DNA of 64,000 bases, taken from the NCBI GenBank assembly GCA_030323885.1, contig CM059192.1, positions 317,001-381,000 on the forward strand, in the 5' to 3' direction. The stretch comes from Branchipolynoe longqiensis. Its lineage: Eukaryota; Annelida; Polychaeta; Phyllodocida; Polynoidae. The notes below the pieces were generated by a model. The model was not told the DNA's origin and searched no databases. It saw only the letters and a program-made list of their open reading frames with translations. The position numbers were made by a program, and so were the translations under genes. Shown here in pieces: positions 10,686 through 21,932 of the stretch; within the stretch, counting starts at the first letter, position 1; each line of letters begins with the position of its first letter.

Positions 10686-11012
10686 ATTGGTTGTTGGAAT
10701 GTTACGTCCTGGCAACATCTAAGGTCATATCAGAATGGATACCGACTTGTGACAGTGTGCACTCATGGTGACTTTATAGTGCTGTCCCACTGGGAATTCA
10801 GGGCGCTGGCACCATGACCCGATATCCCACTCGGTCACATTATCATGATACTGAGCCAACCAGTCCTTGCGATATCCTAGTGATGCTGAGCGACAAGCTA
10901 GGAAGTGACAAGTATAAATTGTGTAAGTCATTGGTTTGACTCGACCGGGATTTGAACTCCCGATCTCCCAAACGGGAGGTCTGCGCTCTACCGATTCGGC
11001 AACCGGGCCCGA
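10686..11012 (-). mobile_element. full-length SINE, family 1 (block A)
   Basis: On the minus strand: tRNA-like head ending in a GAGTTCAAATCCCGG B-box region, linker AAACCAATGACTT, body CAGTGGGACAGCACTATAAA and tail GATGTTGCCAGGACGTAACA. The complete head reads as a degenerate tRNA. Confidence 0.9.
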
Positions 11013-11934
11013 TCCTTCAATTGATAAGCACAGATGTTGTTTTGTGATTGATGTCTTACCCGCTACAACATTTTTAAAGATGTTCAAAATAACCCCCAAA
11101 GTAAAGTGTGGCCCTTTTTTAATCACTTCACAGGCAGGTGGGTGTTTTCTTCAGCCTCGTTCTGGTGTGCAGCCCCGAGGTGAGGCGTGCAGCGCGGCAT
11201 GGCCTACATGGTACACTGGTCCGCCTGTCACAATGCCCGGGTACAAGTAAGCCTTGCCTGGTGCGGAGTCGTATCCTGGTACCCGAGTGCTGCCCCTTCA
11301 GGTAACCCTCAAGGGAAGGTCGTCACACGCCAGGGGTCACGTGACCTGCCAAGGGCCCTCACTGATAACAGTTCGCCGAGAATGTCCCGCAAAGTGCTGC
11401 TCACACAGCTTTGGGGATAAATTGATTGTTTTCATTCTGAATATTTTACCCCTACATAGCTATCTAGCTAGTAAATAAATACCACATACAATACAACAAT
11501 TAAACCCGGTTTGATACAAGTAAATATCAATGTACAGATTTGGTAGATGAATTGTTAGTAAAGTAATACATTCGCCTGGCTCTCCTTGTCAGGGGTCACG
11601 AGTCCGTAAAATAGCAACCCATTCAGATACTTCAGCTAAATTAAAAACAACAATATAAATTACATCTCATAGATCAGGAGTGTACGTGTCAATAAAACTT
11701 TGAAAGACACGTTGGCACCGCGCACCTTGAACACCGTAGAGCTTTAAATGGCTGCTGCGCGACCTGCGCTGTCAACACGGCGAGTGTAGCTTCTTATAGG
11801 GCGAACTATGAGGGGTTTTCTTTGGTGAAAGGTGAACATGAAACGGACTGAGAAAGCTCTGTCTGGTGATCTGGTGATTAATGGCGCCAAAACTAACAAG
11901 TCGCATTGCACGCATGCTCTGTTGCACAGACATC
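11013..11934. other. unique intergenic sequence (block A)
   Basis: No gene recognised; short frames only. It holds GGTCACGTGACC at 11335-11346, a perfect 12-bp E-box palindrome. It is the best stretch for measuring the divergence between the two blocks. Confidence 0.5.
11335..11346. promoter_or_regulatory. GGTCACGTGACC palindrome
   Basis: A perfect 12-bp palindrome with the USF/TFEB core. Its copy lies at about 28918 in block B. Confidence 0.35.
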
Positions 11935-12250
11935 GTCTGCTTTTACAGAATGTCGTTTTAGGGCTCTAAATGTCGTATGCGACCAATAAGTGTCGTCATC
12001 TCTCATTACCTCTCGTAATCTACAAGTAAAAGTCGTCTGCTGCCATTAAATGTCCTACACTGCCACTAATTGATGTGTGTTGTTATTGTTAATAAATGTC
12101 TGCTGCCACTAAATGTCATACACTGCCACTAATTGATATATGTTGTCAATAAATGGCGTTTGCTGTCAATAACTGATGCTTAAAGTCTGTAAATGTCAGC
12201 TGTTGACATCAAATGTATTTTTCGAGTAAATGTCGTCTGCTGCCGCTATT
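11935..12250. repeat. degenerate tandem repeat, AATGTCGTCTGCTGCCA-like
   Basis: Diverged units repeat words such as AATGTC, CTGCTGCCACTAA and TTGATRTRTGTTG at irregular spacing of about 20-30 bp. Confidence 0.6.
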
Positions 12251-12647
12251 CTCTGTAACTAGTGTGCGTGTAAGGTATCACCAAACAAACTTAGAGTCCA
12301 GTCAACAATTCCAGTGAAACGCCCCGTAGCTTGCACCACTTCTTGCGGCCCTGAACTATAGTTATTTAAGTAGCTATAGACCTCTTTGTCCTCTCTGTCT
12401 CAGCTTTGGCCACAACTTGAGGTCGTCACGCTCTATTGGTGGCAGTGTCGATGTGGACAGGGGACGGGGGGACAGGGGGACAGGGGGACAGTGTGACCAC
12501 GGCGATACGTTCAGAGTAAATACGGCGGTTATTGTGTTTAGCTGCACCTGGTAACCACACAAAGACGTGGCGCAACACTATAAAGAACTGCTTTGTTATT
12601 GGGATGTAAATGCTGCCCGCCTTCTTCTACCAAGTCCCATCTCGACC
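12251..12647. other. unique spacer (block A)
   Basis: No gene. A GGGGACAGG run at 12455-12490 is about 25 bp longer than in block B. Confidence 0.5.
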
Positions 12648-12975
12648 GGGCGCGATGGCCGAATCGGCAGAGCGCGGACCTCGCGTGCGGAAGGTCGGGA
12701 GTTCAGTTCCCGGTCGAGTCAAACCAATGACTTTCAAAATTGATATTTGTCACTTCCTAGCCTGGCGCTCGGCATTAATAGGATATGGCAAGTACTGGTT
12801 AGCTCAGTGTCAGGTGAATGTGACTGAGTGGGATATCGGATCATGGTGCCGGCGGCCTGATTTCCCAGTGGGGCAGCACTATAAAGTTGCCATGAGTGTG
12901 CACTGTCACAAGTTTGAACCCGTCCTGATATGACCTTAGATGTTGCCAGGACGTAAAACTCCAACAACCAACCAA
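12648..12975 (+). mobile_element. full-length SINE, family 1 (block A)
   Basis: Head GCGCGATGGCCGAATCGGCA with B-box region GAGTTCAGTTCCCGG, body GCGCTCGGCATTAATAGGAT and CAGTGGGGCAGCACTATAAA, tail GATGTTGCCAGGACGTAAAA, then (CCAA)n. Best-preserved reference copy of the family. Confidence 0.92.
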
Positions 12976-13084
12976 GTCCTATCTCAGGTGGACGTCATGC
13001 TTCAATGATTGCGTCACCCCTGATGATGACTGATACACGTGACCTAATTACAAGGGTCATCAGTCACTGGGGCACAAATCACAA

Positions 13085-13137
13085 TCCCGGATACCGCCTG
13101 AACCCGGATACCGCCTGAACCCGGATACCGCCTGGAG
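13085..13137. repeat. 17-bp tandem repeat, three copies
   Basis: CCCGGATACCGCCTGAA repeated three times. Confidence 0.85.
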
Positions 13138-13140
13138 AAC

Positions 13141-13202
13141 CAGTTGGTTGGTTGTCGAGCACGCGAGGCCTGCGCTCTACCGATTCGGCCATCGCGCCCG
13201 GT
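13141..13202 (-). mobile_element. SINE head fragment (block A)
   Basis: The minus strand reads GGGCGCGATGGCCGAATCGG and the start of the family-1 head, then joins a short tail (CCAACCAAC). It is an internally deleted copy, directly upstream of the GTAC-decamer array. Confidence 0.6.
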
Positions 13203-14032
13203 TGGGTACAGGAGGGTACAACAGGGTACGGTGGGTACAAGAATGCACTGCGGAGAATAGGAAGGTACAATAGGGTACATTGGTCAGGATACGGGAGGGT
13301 ACAGAAAGATACAACGGGGCATAGGAGGGTACAACGGGGTACAACGGGGTACAGCGGGGTACAGCAGAGTATAGGAGGGTATAATAGGGTACAATGATCA
13401 GGGTAAGGAAGGGTACAACAAGGTACAACGTGGCATACGAGGGTAAAACAGGGTACAATGATCAGGGTACAACAAGGTACGATGGGGTATAGGAGGGTAC
13501 AACAGGGTACAATGGTCAGGGTACGGGAGGGTACAACAAGGTACAACGGGGCATAGGAATGTACAACATGGTACGATGGGGTACAGGAGGGTACAACAAG
13601 GTACAATGAAGTACAGGAGGGTACAGCAGGGTACAATGGTCAGGAGATGGGAGGGTTCAACAAAGTACAACGGGGTATAGGAGGGTACAACAGGGTACAA
13701 TGGGGTACAGGAGGGTACAACATGGTACAATATTCAGGGAACAGGAGGGTACAAGAAGATACAATGGGTTACAGGAGGGTACAAGTACAACAGGATAGAG
13801 TGGGGTACAGAGGCTACAACAGGGTACAATGGGGTACAGGAGGGTACATCAGGATAGAGTTGGGTACAGGAGGCTACAATGGGGTACAGGAGGGTACATC
13901 AGGATAGAGTTGGGTACAGGAGGCTACAACAGGGTACAATGGGGTACAGGAGGGTACAACAGGGTACAATTCGGTATAGGAGGCTACAACAGGGTACAGT
14001 TCGGTATAGGAGGCTACGACAGGGTACAATGT
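13203..14032. repeat. GTAC-decamer minisatellite 1 (block A)
   Basis: Runs of ten-base words GGTACAGGAG, GGTACAACAG and GGTACAATGG make a 30-bp higher-order unit. A GTAC tetranucleotide therefore recurs about every 10 bp over 0.8 kb. Some units carry TATAGG or GATAGAG variants. Confidence 0.95.
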
Positions 14033-14043
14033 GGTGTTTTCTG

Positions 14044-14334
14044 TTGAGGAGTGGTTAGAGTGTCTGAATTTTTTCTAGGTCAGACTCCTAATCTTAAGGT
14101 TGGCGTGCCCCCCACCTCTGCCAATTTGGATTTCCACCAGTGTGTATAACTTACAGCGTCATCAAAGGCCAGTTGCTCTCATACCAAGTCTATGTGGTGT
14201 GGGAGGTTAAAAATCCCTTGGGTCGGTAAAGGTGTAGGCTCGGGCTTTCTATCGACAAACTGTCTAATGGTGAAAACAAGTCTATTCAGACTTATCCATG
14301 ACAGGCAGTATAAATCTTCAAGAAGAAAAAAAGG
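14044..14334 (+). mobile_element. SINE-like element, family 3 (block A)
   Basis: The head has an A-box-like AGTGGTTAGAGTGTC. The body includes CCACCTCTGCCAATTTGGAT and GGTTAAAAATCCCTTGGGTC, and it ends in an A-rich tail (AAGAAGAAAAAA). It is flanked on both sides by GTAC-decamer arrays, so it may have inserted into one array. Assignment as a tRNA-derived SINE rests on the head and tail. Confidence 0.55.
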
Positions 14335-14757
14335 GGTACAGGAGGGTACAGCAGGGTACAGTTGGGTACAGGAGGCTACAACAGGGTACAATGGGGTACA
14401 GGAGAGTACAACAGGGGACAGTTGGGTATAGGCGGCTACAGCAGGGTACAGTTGGGTACAGGAGGGTACAACAGGGTACAATGGGGTACAGGATGGTACA
14501 ACAGGGGACAGTTGGGTATAGGCGGCTACAACAGGGTACAGTTGGGTACAGGAGGCTACAACAGGGTACAATGGGGTACAGGATGGTACAACAGGGGACA
14601 GTTGGGTATAGGCGGCTACAACAGGGTACAGTTGGGTACAGGAGGGTACAGCATGGTACAGTTGGGTAGAGGAGGGTACAACAGGGTACAGTTGGGTACA
14701 GCAGGGTACAGCAGGGTACAATGGGGTACAGGAGGGTACGGCGGTATAGGAGCGTAC
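14335..14757. repeat. GTAC-decamer minisatellite 2 (block A)
   Basis: Same 10-bp words as 13203-14032, with frequent GTTGGGTACAGGAGGCTACA variants. Confidence 0.95.
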
Positions 14758-15255
14758 AAGAGAGCGCAGGGAATTGCATCAAAGGGCCTGTGGAGGGACA
14801 CCGGGGGGGGGGGGGTGACAGATGGGGGGGCATCATCCATCCATTTCCTCAGTACGTAATTCTACAGAGTTAAGTTCAACCACTTAATTTTAAAACGTTG
14901 GCATCCTGTTTACCCACAAACCCCTGCGTGTGACGAACTTCTAATGCAGCAAAGACACTGCGCGATGTTTGGACTGTCACAAACTAGTCACACTACTACT
15001 GTTGTACAGTGTAGGCTTCCTTAGATGTGGCTAGGACGTAAAGCTCCAACAGACACATAGAGTGTGGGCTTCGTGGTGTGTTCTGTGAGGTGTGCACACT
15101 CAGCAGGGTGTGGAGTGGTGGACAGTTTACACCTGTATCCACACGCACACCTCGACATGACTTGTTCACACTGACACACACGTCCACACCTGTCCACACC
15201 TGTATCCCTACATGACTCTTATCCCACATGACTCTTATCCCACATGACTGGGGGC
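14758..15255. other. unique spacer (block A)
   Basis: No gene. 15022-15053 is a short plus-strand SINE tail fragment (TTAGATGTGGCTAGGACGTA). G run at 14803. Confidence 0.5.
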
Positions 15256-15470
15256 ACTGTCCTGAGGGCCTCTGTGCTAAGGAGGGCCTCTGTCCAGGGG
15301 GCCTTTGTTCTGAGGGCCTCTGTCCTGCGGGCCTCTGCCCTGAGGGTCTCTACATAAACCTCTGGGTATGACCTGAGGGCCTCTGTCCTGAGGGCCTCTG
15401 TCCTTAGGGCCTCGGTCCTGAGGGCCTCTGTCCTGAAGGTCTCTACCTTAACCTCTGGGTATGCCCTCAG
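15256..15470. repeat. 15-bp minisatellite GAGGGCCTCTGTCCT (block A)
   Basis: About 14 degenerate copies. Because 15 is a multiple of 3, the minus strand reads as a short Arg-Thr-Glu-Ala-Leu peptide repeat. Confidence 0.85.
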
Positions 15471-15540
15471 GGCTGGAGACATCTGCGTTTTGGACGCTGG
15501 GATGAAACACTCAACCCACAACAGCCAGCGGGTCACGTAG

Positions 15541-15880
15541 GGCCTTGTCACATGTCAACTTGTCTTGTCACAATTGGTATTGTTTTCTGTGGCCTTATCA
15601 CTTGTGACCTTGTTTTGTGTGACTTTGTGGCCTTGTCACCTATGGCCTTGTCACATGTGGCCTTGTCACATGTGGCATTGTCTCAATTGGCATTGTCACA
15701 TGTGGCCTTGTGACACATGGCCTTGTCACATGTGGCCATGTCTCAATTGGCATTGTCACGTGTGCCTTGTGACACATGGCCTAGTCACATGTGGCCTTGT
15801 CGCATCAAATTTGTCACATGTGGGGTTGCCTTGTGTCATCGCCTTATATGGCCTTGTCAAGTGTGGTCTTTCCAGATGTG
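15541..15880. repeat. 15-bp minisatellite GGCCTTGTCACATGT (block A)
   Basis: About 20 copies with CTCAATTGGCATTGT and CTTGTGACACATGG variants. In block A the first unit region reads CACGTAGGG where block B has CACGTGGGG. Confidence 0.9.
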
Positions 15881-16002
15881 GCCTCGCACTGCGCATTCTT
15901 TGAACATGATTTGAATTAGGTTCATGGTTTGACAAATTAAGGCTAACAGATTAAGGACATGCTTGGCCTGTCTTGAACCAAATCGACGTTTAGTGTCCGA
16001 GT

Positions 16003-16660
16003 GTATATGTGGGTATGTGTGTATGTGTGTATGTGTGTATGCGTATGCGTGTATGCATAGGTGTGTCTGTGTAGATGTGTATGTGTCTGTGTGTATGTGT
16101 GTATGTGTAGGTGTGTATGTGTATATGTGTATATGTGTATATGTGTGTATGTGTATGTGTGTATATGTGTATATGTGTGTATGTGTATATGTGTGTATGT
16201 GTGTATGTATGTAAGTGTGTATGTGTGTATGTGTGTATGTGTGTATGCGTGTATGCGTGTATGCGTAGGTGTGTCTGTGTAGATGTGTATGTGTATGTAT
16301 GTCTGTGTGTATGCGTGTATGTGTAGGTGTGTATGTGTATATGTGTATGTGTGTATGTGTACATGTGTGTATGTGTGTATGTGTGTATGTGTGTGTATGT
16401 GTGTATGTGTGTATGTGTGTATGTGTGTATGTGTGTATGTGTGTATGTGTGTATGTGTGCATGTGTGCATGTGTGCATGTGTGCAAGTGTGTAGGTGTGT
16501 ATGTGTGTATGTGTGTATGTGTGTATGTGTGTATGTGTGTATGTGTGTATGTGTGTATGCGTGTATGCGTGTATGTGTAGGTGTGTCTGTGTGTATGCAT
16601 GTAGGTGTGTGACTGACTGTATACGTGTGTCTATATATATGTATGTGTGTCTATGGTTGT
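16003..16660. repeat. GTGTATGTGTGTATGT repeat (block A)
   Basis: Alternating purine-pyrimidine (TG/TA) DNA, with Z-DNA potential. His/Thr or Cys/Val open frames are repeat translations. Confidence 0.97.
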
Positions 16661-16754
16661 GTGGGCGTGTTCTGTGAGCACAGGGTCGCCTTACCGATAC
16701 GGACGTGAGGACAACCGACAACAAGGTGTTGGCTTTCGGTCACCTGGGGCCGCG

Positions 16755-17205
16755 TGTGTGTGTGGTGTGTGTGGGTGGGTGGGTGGTGGGTGGATGTGTG
16801 GATGTGTGTGGGTGTGTGGGTGTGGGTGTGGGTGGGTGGGTGTGTGGGTGTGTGGATTGTGGGTGTGTGGGTGGGTGGGTGGGGTGGGTGGATTGTGGGT
16901 GTGTGGGTGTGGGTATATGGGTGTTTGGTTGGGTGTGGGTGTGGGTGGGTGTGGGTGTGTGGATGTGGGTGTGTGTGTGTGGGTGTGTGGGTGTGGGTGT
17001 GGGTGTGTGTGGGGGGGATGTGGATGCGGGTGTGTCGGTGTGTGGGTGGGTGGTTGTGTGGGTTGTGAGTTGTGGGTGTGTGGGTGTGTGGGTTTGTGTG
17101 TGGGTGGGTGGGTGTGTGGGTGTGGATTCGTATGTCTGTGTATGTATGAATTGGTGTGTTTGTGCGTGACTGTATGGGTTAATGTGTGTTAATGTGTGTG
17201 TGAGA
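16755..17205. repeat. GTGTGGGTGTGGGTGG repeat (block A)
   Basis: Plus-strand G/T-rich, nearly C-free tract with hierarchical TGGG words. Confidence 0.97.
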
Positions 17206-17221
17206 GTAAAAAATAAGTAAA

Positions 17222-17543
17222 GTTTGTTTCATTTATCGACACCTCTAGAGCACATTAACTTTCATCATCGGCTATTGGACGTCAAACATATGGTCCTTCT
17301 GACATTAATCTTTGGAGGAAACCCACTGCTTCCCCATAGGCTACTCTTTCTGATAAGCCGCAAGGGTTCTTTTATCTGCACTTTCCCACAGACAGGACAG
17401 CACATACCACAGCCTTTGATAAACCAGTTGTGGATCACTGGTTGGAACGGAAAATAGCCCAAACTAATGTGTCCACTGAGAAGGATCGATCCGATGACCG
17501 ACAGCTTCAGAGATGGACACTCTACCACCTGAGCTACGCGTCG
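17222..17543 (-). mobile_element. full-length SINE, family 2 (block A)
   Basis: Inverted relative to 3490. On the plus strand it starts GTTTGTTTCATTTATCGACA and ends in the complement of the tRNA-like head, CTACCACCTGAGCTACGCGT. Better preserved than the 3490 copy. Confidence 0.92.
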
Positions 17544-17559
17544 CTGCTATGTGTGAGAG

Positions 17560-17900
17560 AGGTTGTGTGTGTGTGTGCGTATGTGTGTGCATGGGTGCGT
17601 GTGCGCTTGTGTGCGTGTGACCGTGTATGTGTGTGCACGTGTGTGCGTCTTCGTGTGCGTCTTCGTGTGCGTGTGTGAGTGCGTGTGTGCGCGTGTGTGC
17701 GCGTGCGCGTGTGCGTGTGTGTGCGCGTACGTGCGTGTGTGTGCGCATGTGCATGTGTGCGTTTGTGCATGTGTGCGTGTGAGTGTCAGTGGGTGTGTGT
17801 GCGTTCGTGTGTGTGCGTGTGCGTGTGTGCGTGCGTGTGCGTGTGCGTGTGCGTGTGCGTGTGCGTGTGCGTGTGCGTGTGCGTGTGCGCGTGCGAGTGC
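17560..17900. repeat. GTGCGTGTGT repeat (block A)
   Basis: Alternating GTGCGT/GTGTGC simple repeat. Confidence 0.95.
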
Positions 17901-17956
17901 TCCCATGTGACGTCCCCCCCCCCCGTCCCGGTCCGCTTACCGCGTACAGTCTATAA

Positions 17957-18400
17957 TGAAATGGGAATGGAATGCAAAGGAAAGGGAGTGGAAAGGGAAT
18001 GGGCAGGGAAAGGGAATGGGCGGGGAAAGGGAATGGGCAGGGAAAGGGAATGGGCAGGGAAAGGGAATGGGCAGGGAAAGGGAATGGGCAGGGAAAGGGA
18101 ATGGGCAGGGAAAGGGAATGGGCGGGGAAAGGGAATGGGCAGGGAAAGGGAATGGGCAGGGAAAGGGAATGGGCGGGGAAAGGGAATGGGCAGGGAAAGG
18201 GAATGGGCAGGGAAAGGGAATGGGCAGGAAAGGGAATGGGCGGGGAAAGGGAAGGATGGCAGGGAAAGGGAATGGGCAGGGAAAGGGATGGGCAGAGAAA
18301 GGGAATGGGCAGGGAAAGGGAATGGGCAGGGAAAGGAATGGGCAGGGAAAGGGGAATGGGCAGGGAAAGGGAATGGAAAGGGAGTGTGAAGGGGATGGGA
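17957..18400. repeat. 18-bp minisatellite GGGAATGGGCAGGGAAAG (block A)
   Basis: About 24 copies, with some CGGGG variants and single-base losses that are absent from block B. Confidence 0.96.
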
Positions 18401-18429
18401 ATGGAGTGGAGAACGACGTGGTGGCAGCA

Positions 18430-19978
18430 GTTCCGTGTCAGAACGTGACTGCCACCCACAGTGACTGGCACCCACAGTGACTGCCGCCCACAGTGATTGC
18501 TGCCCACAGTGATTGCTGCCCACAGTGACTGCTGCCAATGTGACTGCCACACACAGTGACTGCTGCCCACAGTGATTGCTGCCCACAGTGACTGCTGCCC
18601 ACAGTGACTGTCACCCACAATGACTGCTGCCCACAGTGACTTCCGCCGACAGTGACTGCCACCAAAATGACTGTCACCCACAGTGATTGTCGCCCACAGT
18701 GACTGTCACCCACAGTGATTGCCACCCACAGTGACTGTCACCCACAGTGACTGCTGCCCACAGTGATTGTCACCCACAGTGACTACCACCAAAGTGACTG
18801 CCGCCCACAGTGAGTGCCGCCCACAGTGAGTGCTGCCCACAGTGACTGCCACCCACAGTGACTGCCGCCCACAGTGACTGCCGCCCACAGTGATTGCTGC
18901 CCACAGTGACTGCTGCCCACAGTGATTGCTGCCCACAGTGACTGCAGCCCACAGTCACTGCTGCCCACAGTGACTGTCACCCTCAGTGACTGCTGCCCAC
19001 AGGGACTGCCGCCGACAGTGACTGCCACCAAAGTGACTGTCACCCACAGTGATTGTCACCCACAGTGACTGTCACCCACAGTGATTGCCACCCACAGTGA
19101 CTGTCACCCACAGTGACTGGTGCCCACAGTGATTGTCGCCCACAGTGACTGCCGCCAAAGTGACTGCCACCCACAGTGAGTGCCGCCCACATTGAGTGCT
19201 GCCCACAGTGACTGCCGCCCACAGTGACTGCTGCCCACAGTGATTGCTGCCCACAGTGATTGCTGCCCACAGTGACTGCTGCCCACAGTGACTGCTGCCC
19301 ACAGTGATTGCTGCCCACAGTGACTGCAGCCCACAGTCACTGCTGCCCACAGTGACTGTCACCCACAGTGACTGCTGCTCACAGTGACTTACGCGACAGT
19401 GACGCACGTGACTGCACCAAGTTGACTGCATCACCTACAACAGTGACTGTCCCCACAGTGACTGTGCCCACAGTGATTGTCTGCCCACAGTGACTGCCAC
19501 CACAGTGATGCCGCCCACAGTGATTGCTGCCCGCAGTGACTGCCACCAAGTGACTGCTGCCCCAGTGCACTGACTGCCCACAGTGACTGTCGCCCAGCAG
19601 TGAGTGCCGCCACAGTGATTGCGCCCCTAGTGACGTCCCCCACAGTGGCTGAGGCTGTCCCCACACGTGACTGTCGCGCCACAGTGATTGTCGCCACATG
19701 ACTTCCCCAAAGTGACTGCCGCCCACGTGAGTGCCGCCCACAGTGAGTGCTGCCCACAGTGACTGCCGCCCACAGTGACTGCCACCCACAGTGACTGCCA
19801 CCCACAGTGATTGTCGCCCACAGTGACTGCTGCCAAAGTGACTGCCGCCCACAGTGAGTGCCACCCACAGTGATTGCTGCCCACAGTGACTGCCGCCCAC
19901 AGTGAGTGAGGGCCACAGTGACTGCCACCCACAGTGATTGCTGCCCACAGTGATTGCCGCCCACAGTGAGTGAGGTCG
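18430..19978. repeat. 16-bp minisatellite CCCACAGTGACTGCTG (block A)
   Basis: About 95 units with GATTG and GCCGC/GTCAC/GCCAC variants. 19385-19735 is full of single-base losses not seen in the block B partner, which looks like consensus error. Confidence 0.96.
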
Positions 19979-20114
19979 GGGGCAGCAGTTGGGCAGCGCG
20001 TTGTCACGGAGATGCAGCATGATTACAATGCAGGAGGCACGGGGCGCGCGCGGCCAAATAGCCCTCTACGGGCTCTGTATGCAAACACCAAGCAGGCAGG
20101 GGTACCAGAAGCCA

Positions 20115-20151
20115 CTCAAGGTCAAGGTCAAGGTCATGGTCAAGGTCATGG
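20115..20151 (+). repeat. AAGGTC hexanucleotide repeat (block A)
   Basis: TCAAGGTCA words in tandem, interrupted by ATGGTC. TCAAGGTCA is also the extended half-site of SF-1/FTZ-F1/ERR nuclear receptors. Confidence 0.8.
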
Positions 20152-20282
20152 AACGCACGGTGGAAGGTTGAGAGACTTTGTTGAAAGGTCACCGCTGGTG
20201 CCCCAATAACCTTTGGGCTCAGAGCCGATATCGGGCAATAACCGGGAAGCATCGTACTGCATGAAGATGACCAGACGAAAGG

Positions 20283-20585
20283 GCAGTGAGTTGAGCGTCC
20301 GTCTCCTGTTTTGGTAGATCGTAGGACTTTAAACCCTGGTCCAGTCAAACCAGTGACTTATAAATGTATAGCTAACGCTTCCTAGCCAGGCGCTCGGCAT
20401 TAATAAGACAGGGCAAGGACTGGTTGGCTCAGTGTCAGGATAATGTCACTGACTGGAATATTACTATTATTAGGTCACGGTCTCCCAGTGGGGCAGCACT
20501 ATAAAGGCGAAATGAGTGTGCACTGTCACAAGTTAGTACCCATCCTCATATGACCTTCGATGTTGCCAGGATGTAAAACTCCACA
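20283..20585 (+). mobile_element. SINE, family 1 body with alternative head (block A)
   Basis: Head GTGAGTTGAGCGTCCGTCTC... TTTAAACCCTGGTCC, followed by the usual AAACCAGTGACTT linker and family-1 body and tail. The head differs from the GCGCGATGGCC type and matches the copy at 56436. Confidence 0.8.
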
Positions 20586-20604
20586 CAAACTGCTCTTCTC
20601 CTGT

Positions 20605-20873
20605 AAAAGTGTGCAGTCCGATAGTTTGGGTTTACGTCATTTTCTCAGGTAAATATATAGGTTCTTTGTTGTAATATACCTTACTTTAGTTTGAAGTAAC
20701 TTTGCGTTAACAGGTTAAGATGGCTAACTTCGGAAGTATTTGAAGTGCAAATATGCAAAATTAATATTGGTATCAATGTCAAAACTCTTATATGCTCCAG
20801 CAGTAAGAGGCTCTATTAAATTGATGTAATATGCCTTTCTATGTAGCGCTAAATATTTAATAAGTGAACCAGT
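20605..20873 (+). mobile_element. MITE family T, 5' part (block A)
   Basis: Starts AAAGTGTGCAGTCCGATAG, then follows the complete MITE at 48431 for about 270 bp and stops at CAGT (20870-20873), where the LTR begins. Confidence 0.8.
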
Positions 20874-21463
20874 TGAAGAACAACTGGTTTGGCCATTTCA
20901 GTTACTCATCTTACTCACAACTATCAGGCAGATCCTGGCAACTGTCTGCCAGTCTCCACCTATGTAATACCAGAAACAACTCATAAGAAAGAAAGGAAGA
21001 CAAGTCACGCAAGATTGACAGTGATCAGGTTGAGGTTTATTGCTACAACTCTTGTTCACCTACTAGTGACCTGGCACCCTGACTCACTTACAACCTGCTA
21101 CACAGACCCACATGGTTCCTGCTTGTTCTGTCTAATCAGTGCCTACATCCCATTTGAACCTAAGTCCTCAGTGGTGACCTGCTTATTTTGGTATGTCTAG
21201 AGTGAGTGTCTGCATAGCAAGTGCAAGGAGTATCAGGTGACTGAGCTCACATATCCAGCCAATCAGACACCTCTGCAGCCTGGGAGGGGATGGCGCCAAG
21301 AGGGGCACCTGTCAATCAACCCCAGGGCAGGTGGTGTCCATAACATATGCAGAATGGCTGGTGTGCTTACCCAGCGGTCCTGTGGTAACAAGTAGTCGTG
21401 ATACAGTTACATTAAACATTAATACGTGTTTCCGCTCCACTTGCACTCTTCCTGGTGCATGGA
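20874..21463. mobile_element. LTR, left part (block A)
   Basis: TGAAGAACAAC start, directly after CAGT. Aligns to the insertion at 6617-7531 and is identical in layout to 38081-38670. It ends where the transposon terminal repeat begins. Confidence 0.7.
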
Positions 21464-21932
21464 TAGTCTGGGATCCACAACCAGAAAAATAATTTTGATG
21501 TGACACCCCTGCTATAAAATTTTTGGCAATTGGATTATGTCTATAGGGGTCTTGGACATCTGAAAAGTGAATTTGGACACTTTGAATGTATTGCGCAAAT
21601 TCGGTAGACACCGTTTTTTTACGATAGGGAGTGACGACACCAGCCGCCTAATTCCAGGGATGGGGAAACTAAATCAAGTATATCATCACAACGCAAGACT
21701 CTACTGCAACAAATTACCACTCATTCTTTTGGTATGGATGTAGGCTAAAACAATAAGCAGAGTAGATTCTGATTGGATTAAGCTCAAGGTCACTAGAGGT
21801 CAAAAGGTCACGAAGTTGTGGCATGCCCAAAATCGGGACTTCCATCAAAGAAGTGCCTATTAATATACCGCATCATAAAGTTTTTTCACTAAAATACTGT
21901 TTCAGTCAATTCCTTAGATCCCCCTGATGATT
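21464..21932. mobile_element. left terminal inverted repeat of the long-TIR transposon, cut by the gap
   Basis: TAGTCTGGGATCCACAACCA and the following sequence match 38671-39139. The element is lost into the N run after about 470 bp. Confidence 0.85.

Larger units (their letters stand above)
5801..21932. repeat. block A of a large near-identical duplication
   Basis: From 5801 onwards every feature and nearly every base is found again from 24061, in the same order and orientation, up to the N gap. In unique stretches such as 11013-12640 only a few substitutions separate the copies. Most length differences lie in G runs and minisatellites. See block B for the partner. Confidence 0.93.

Noticed and set aside
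15857..16724. His/Thr-rich and Cys/Val-rich frames around 16-17 kb and 33-34.7 kb.
   Set aside because: Translations of GTGTAT and GTGGGT simple repeats.
20889..21200. 103-codon plus-strand frame, conserved in block B at 38096.
   Set aside because: Lies wholly inside the LTR, and block B truncates it by a one-base deletion. No domain recognised.
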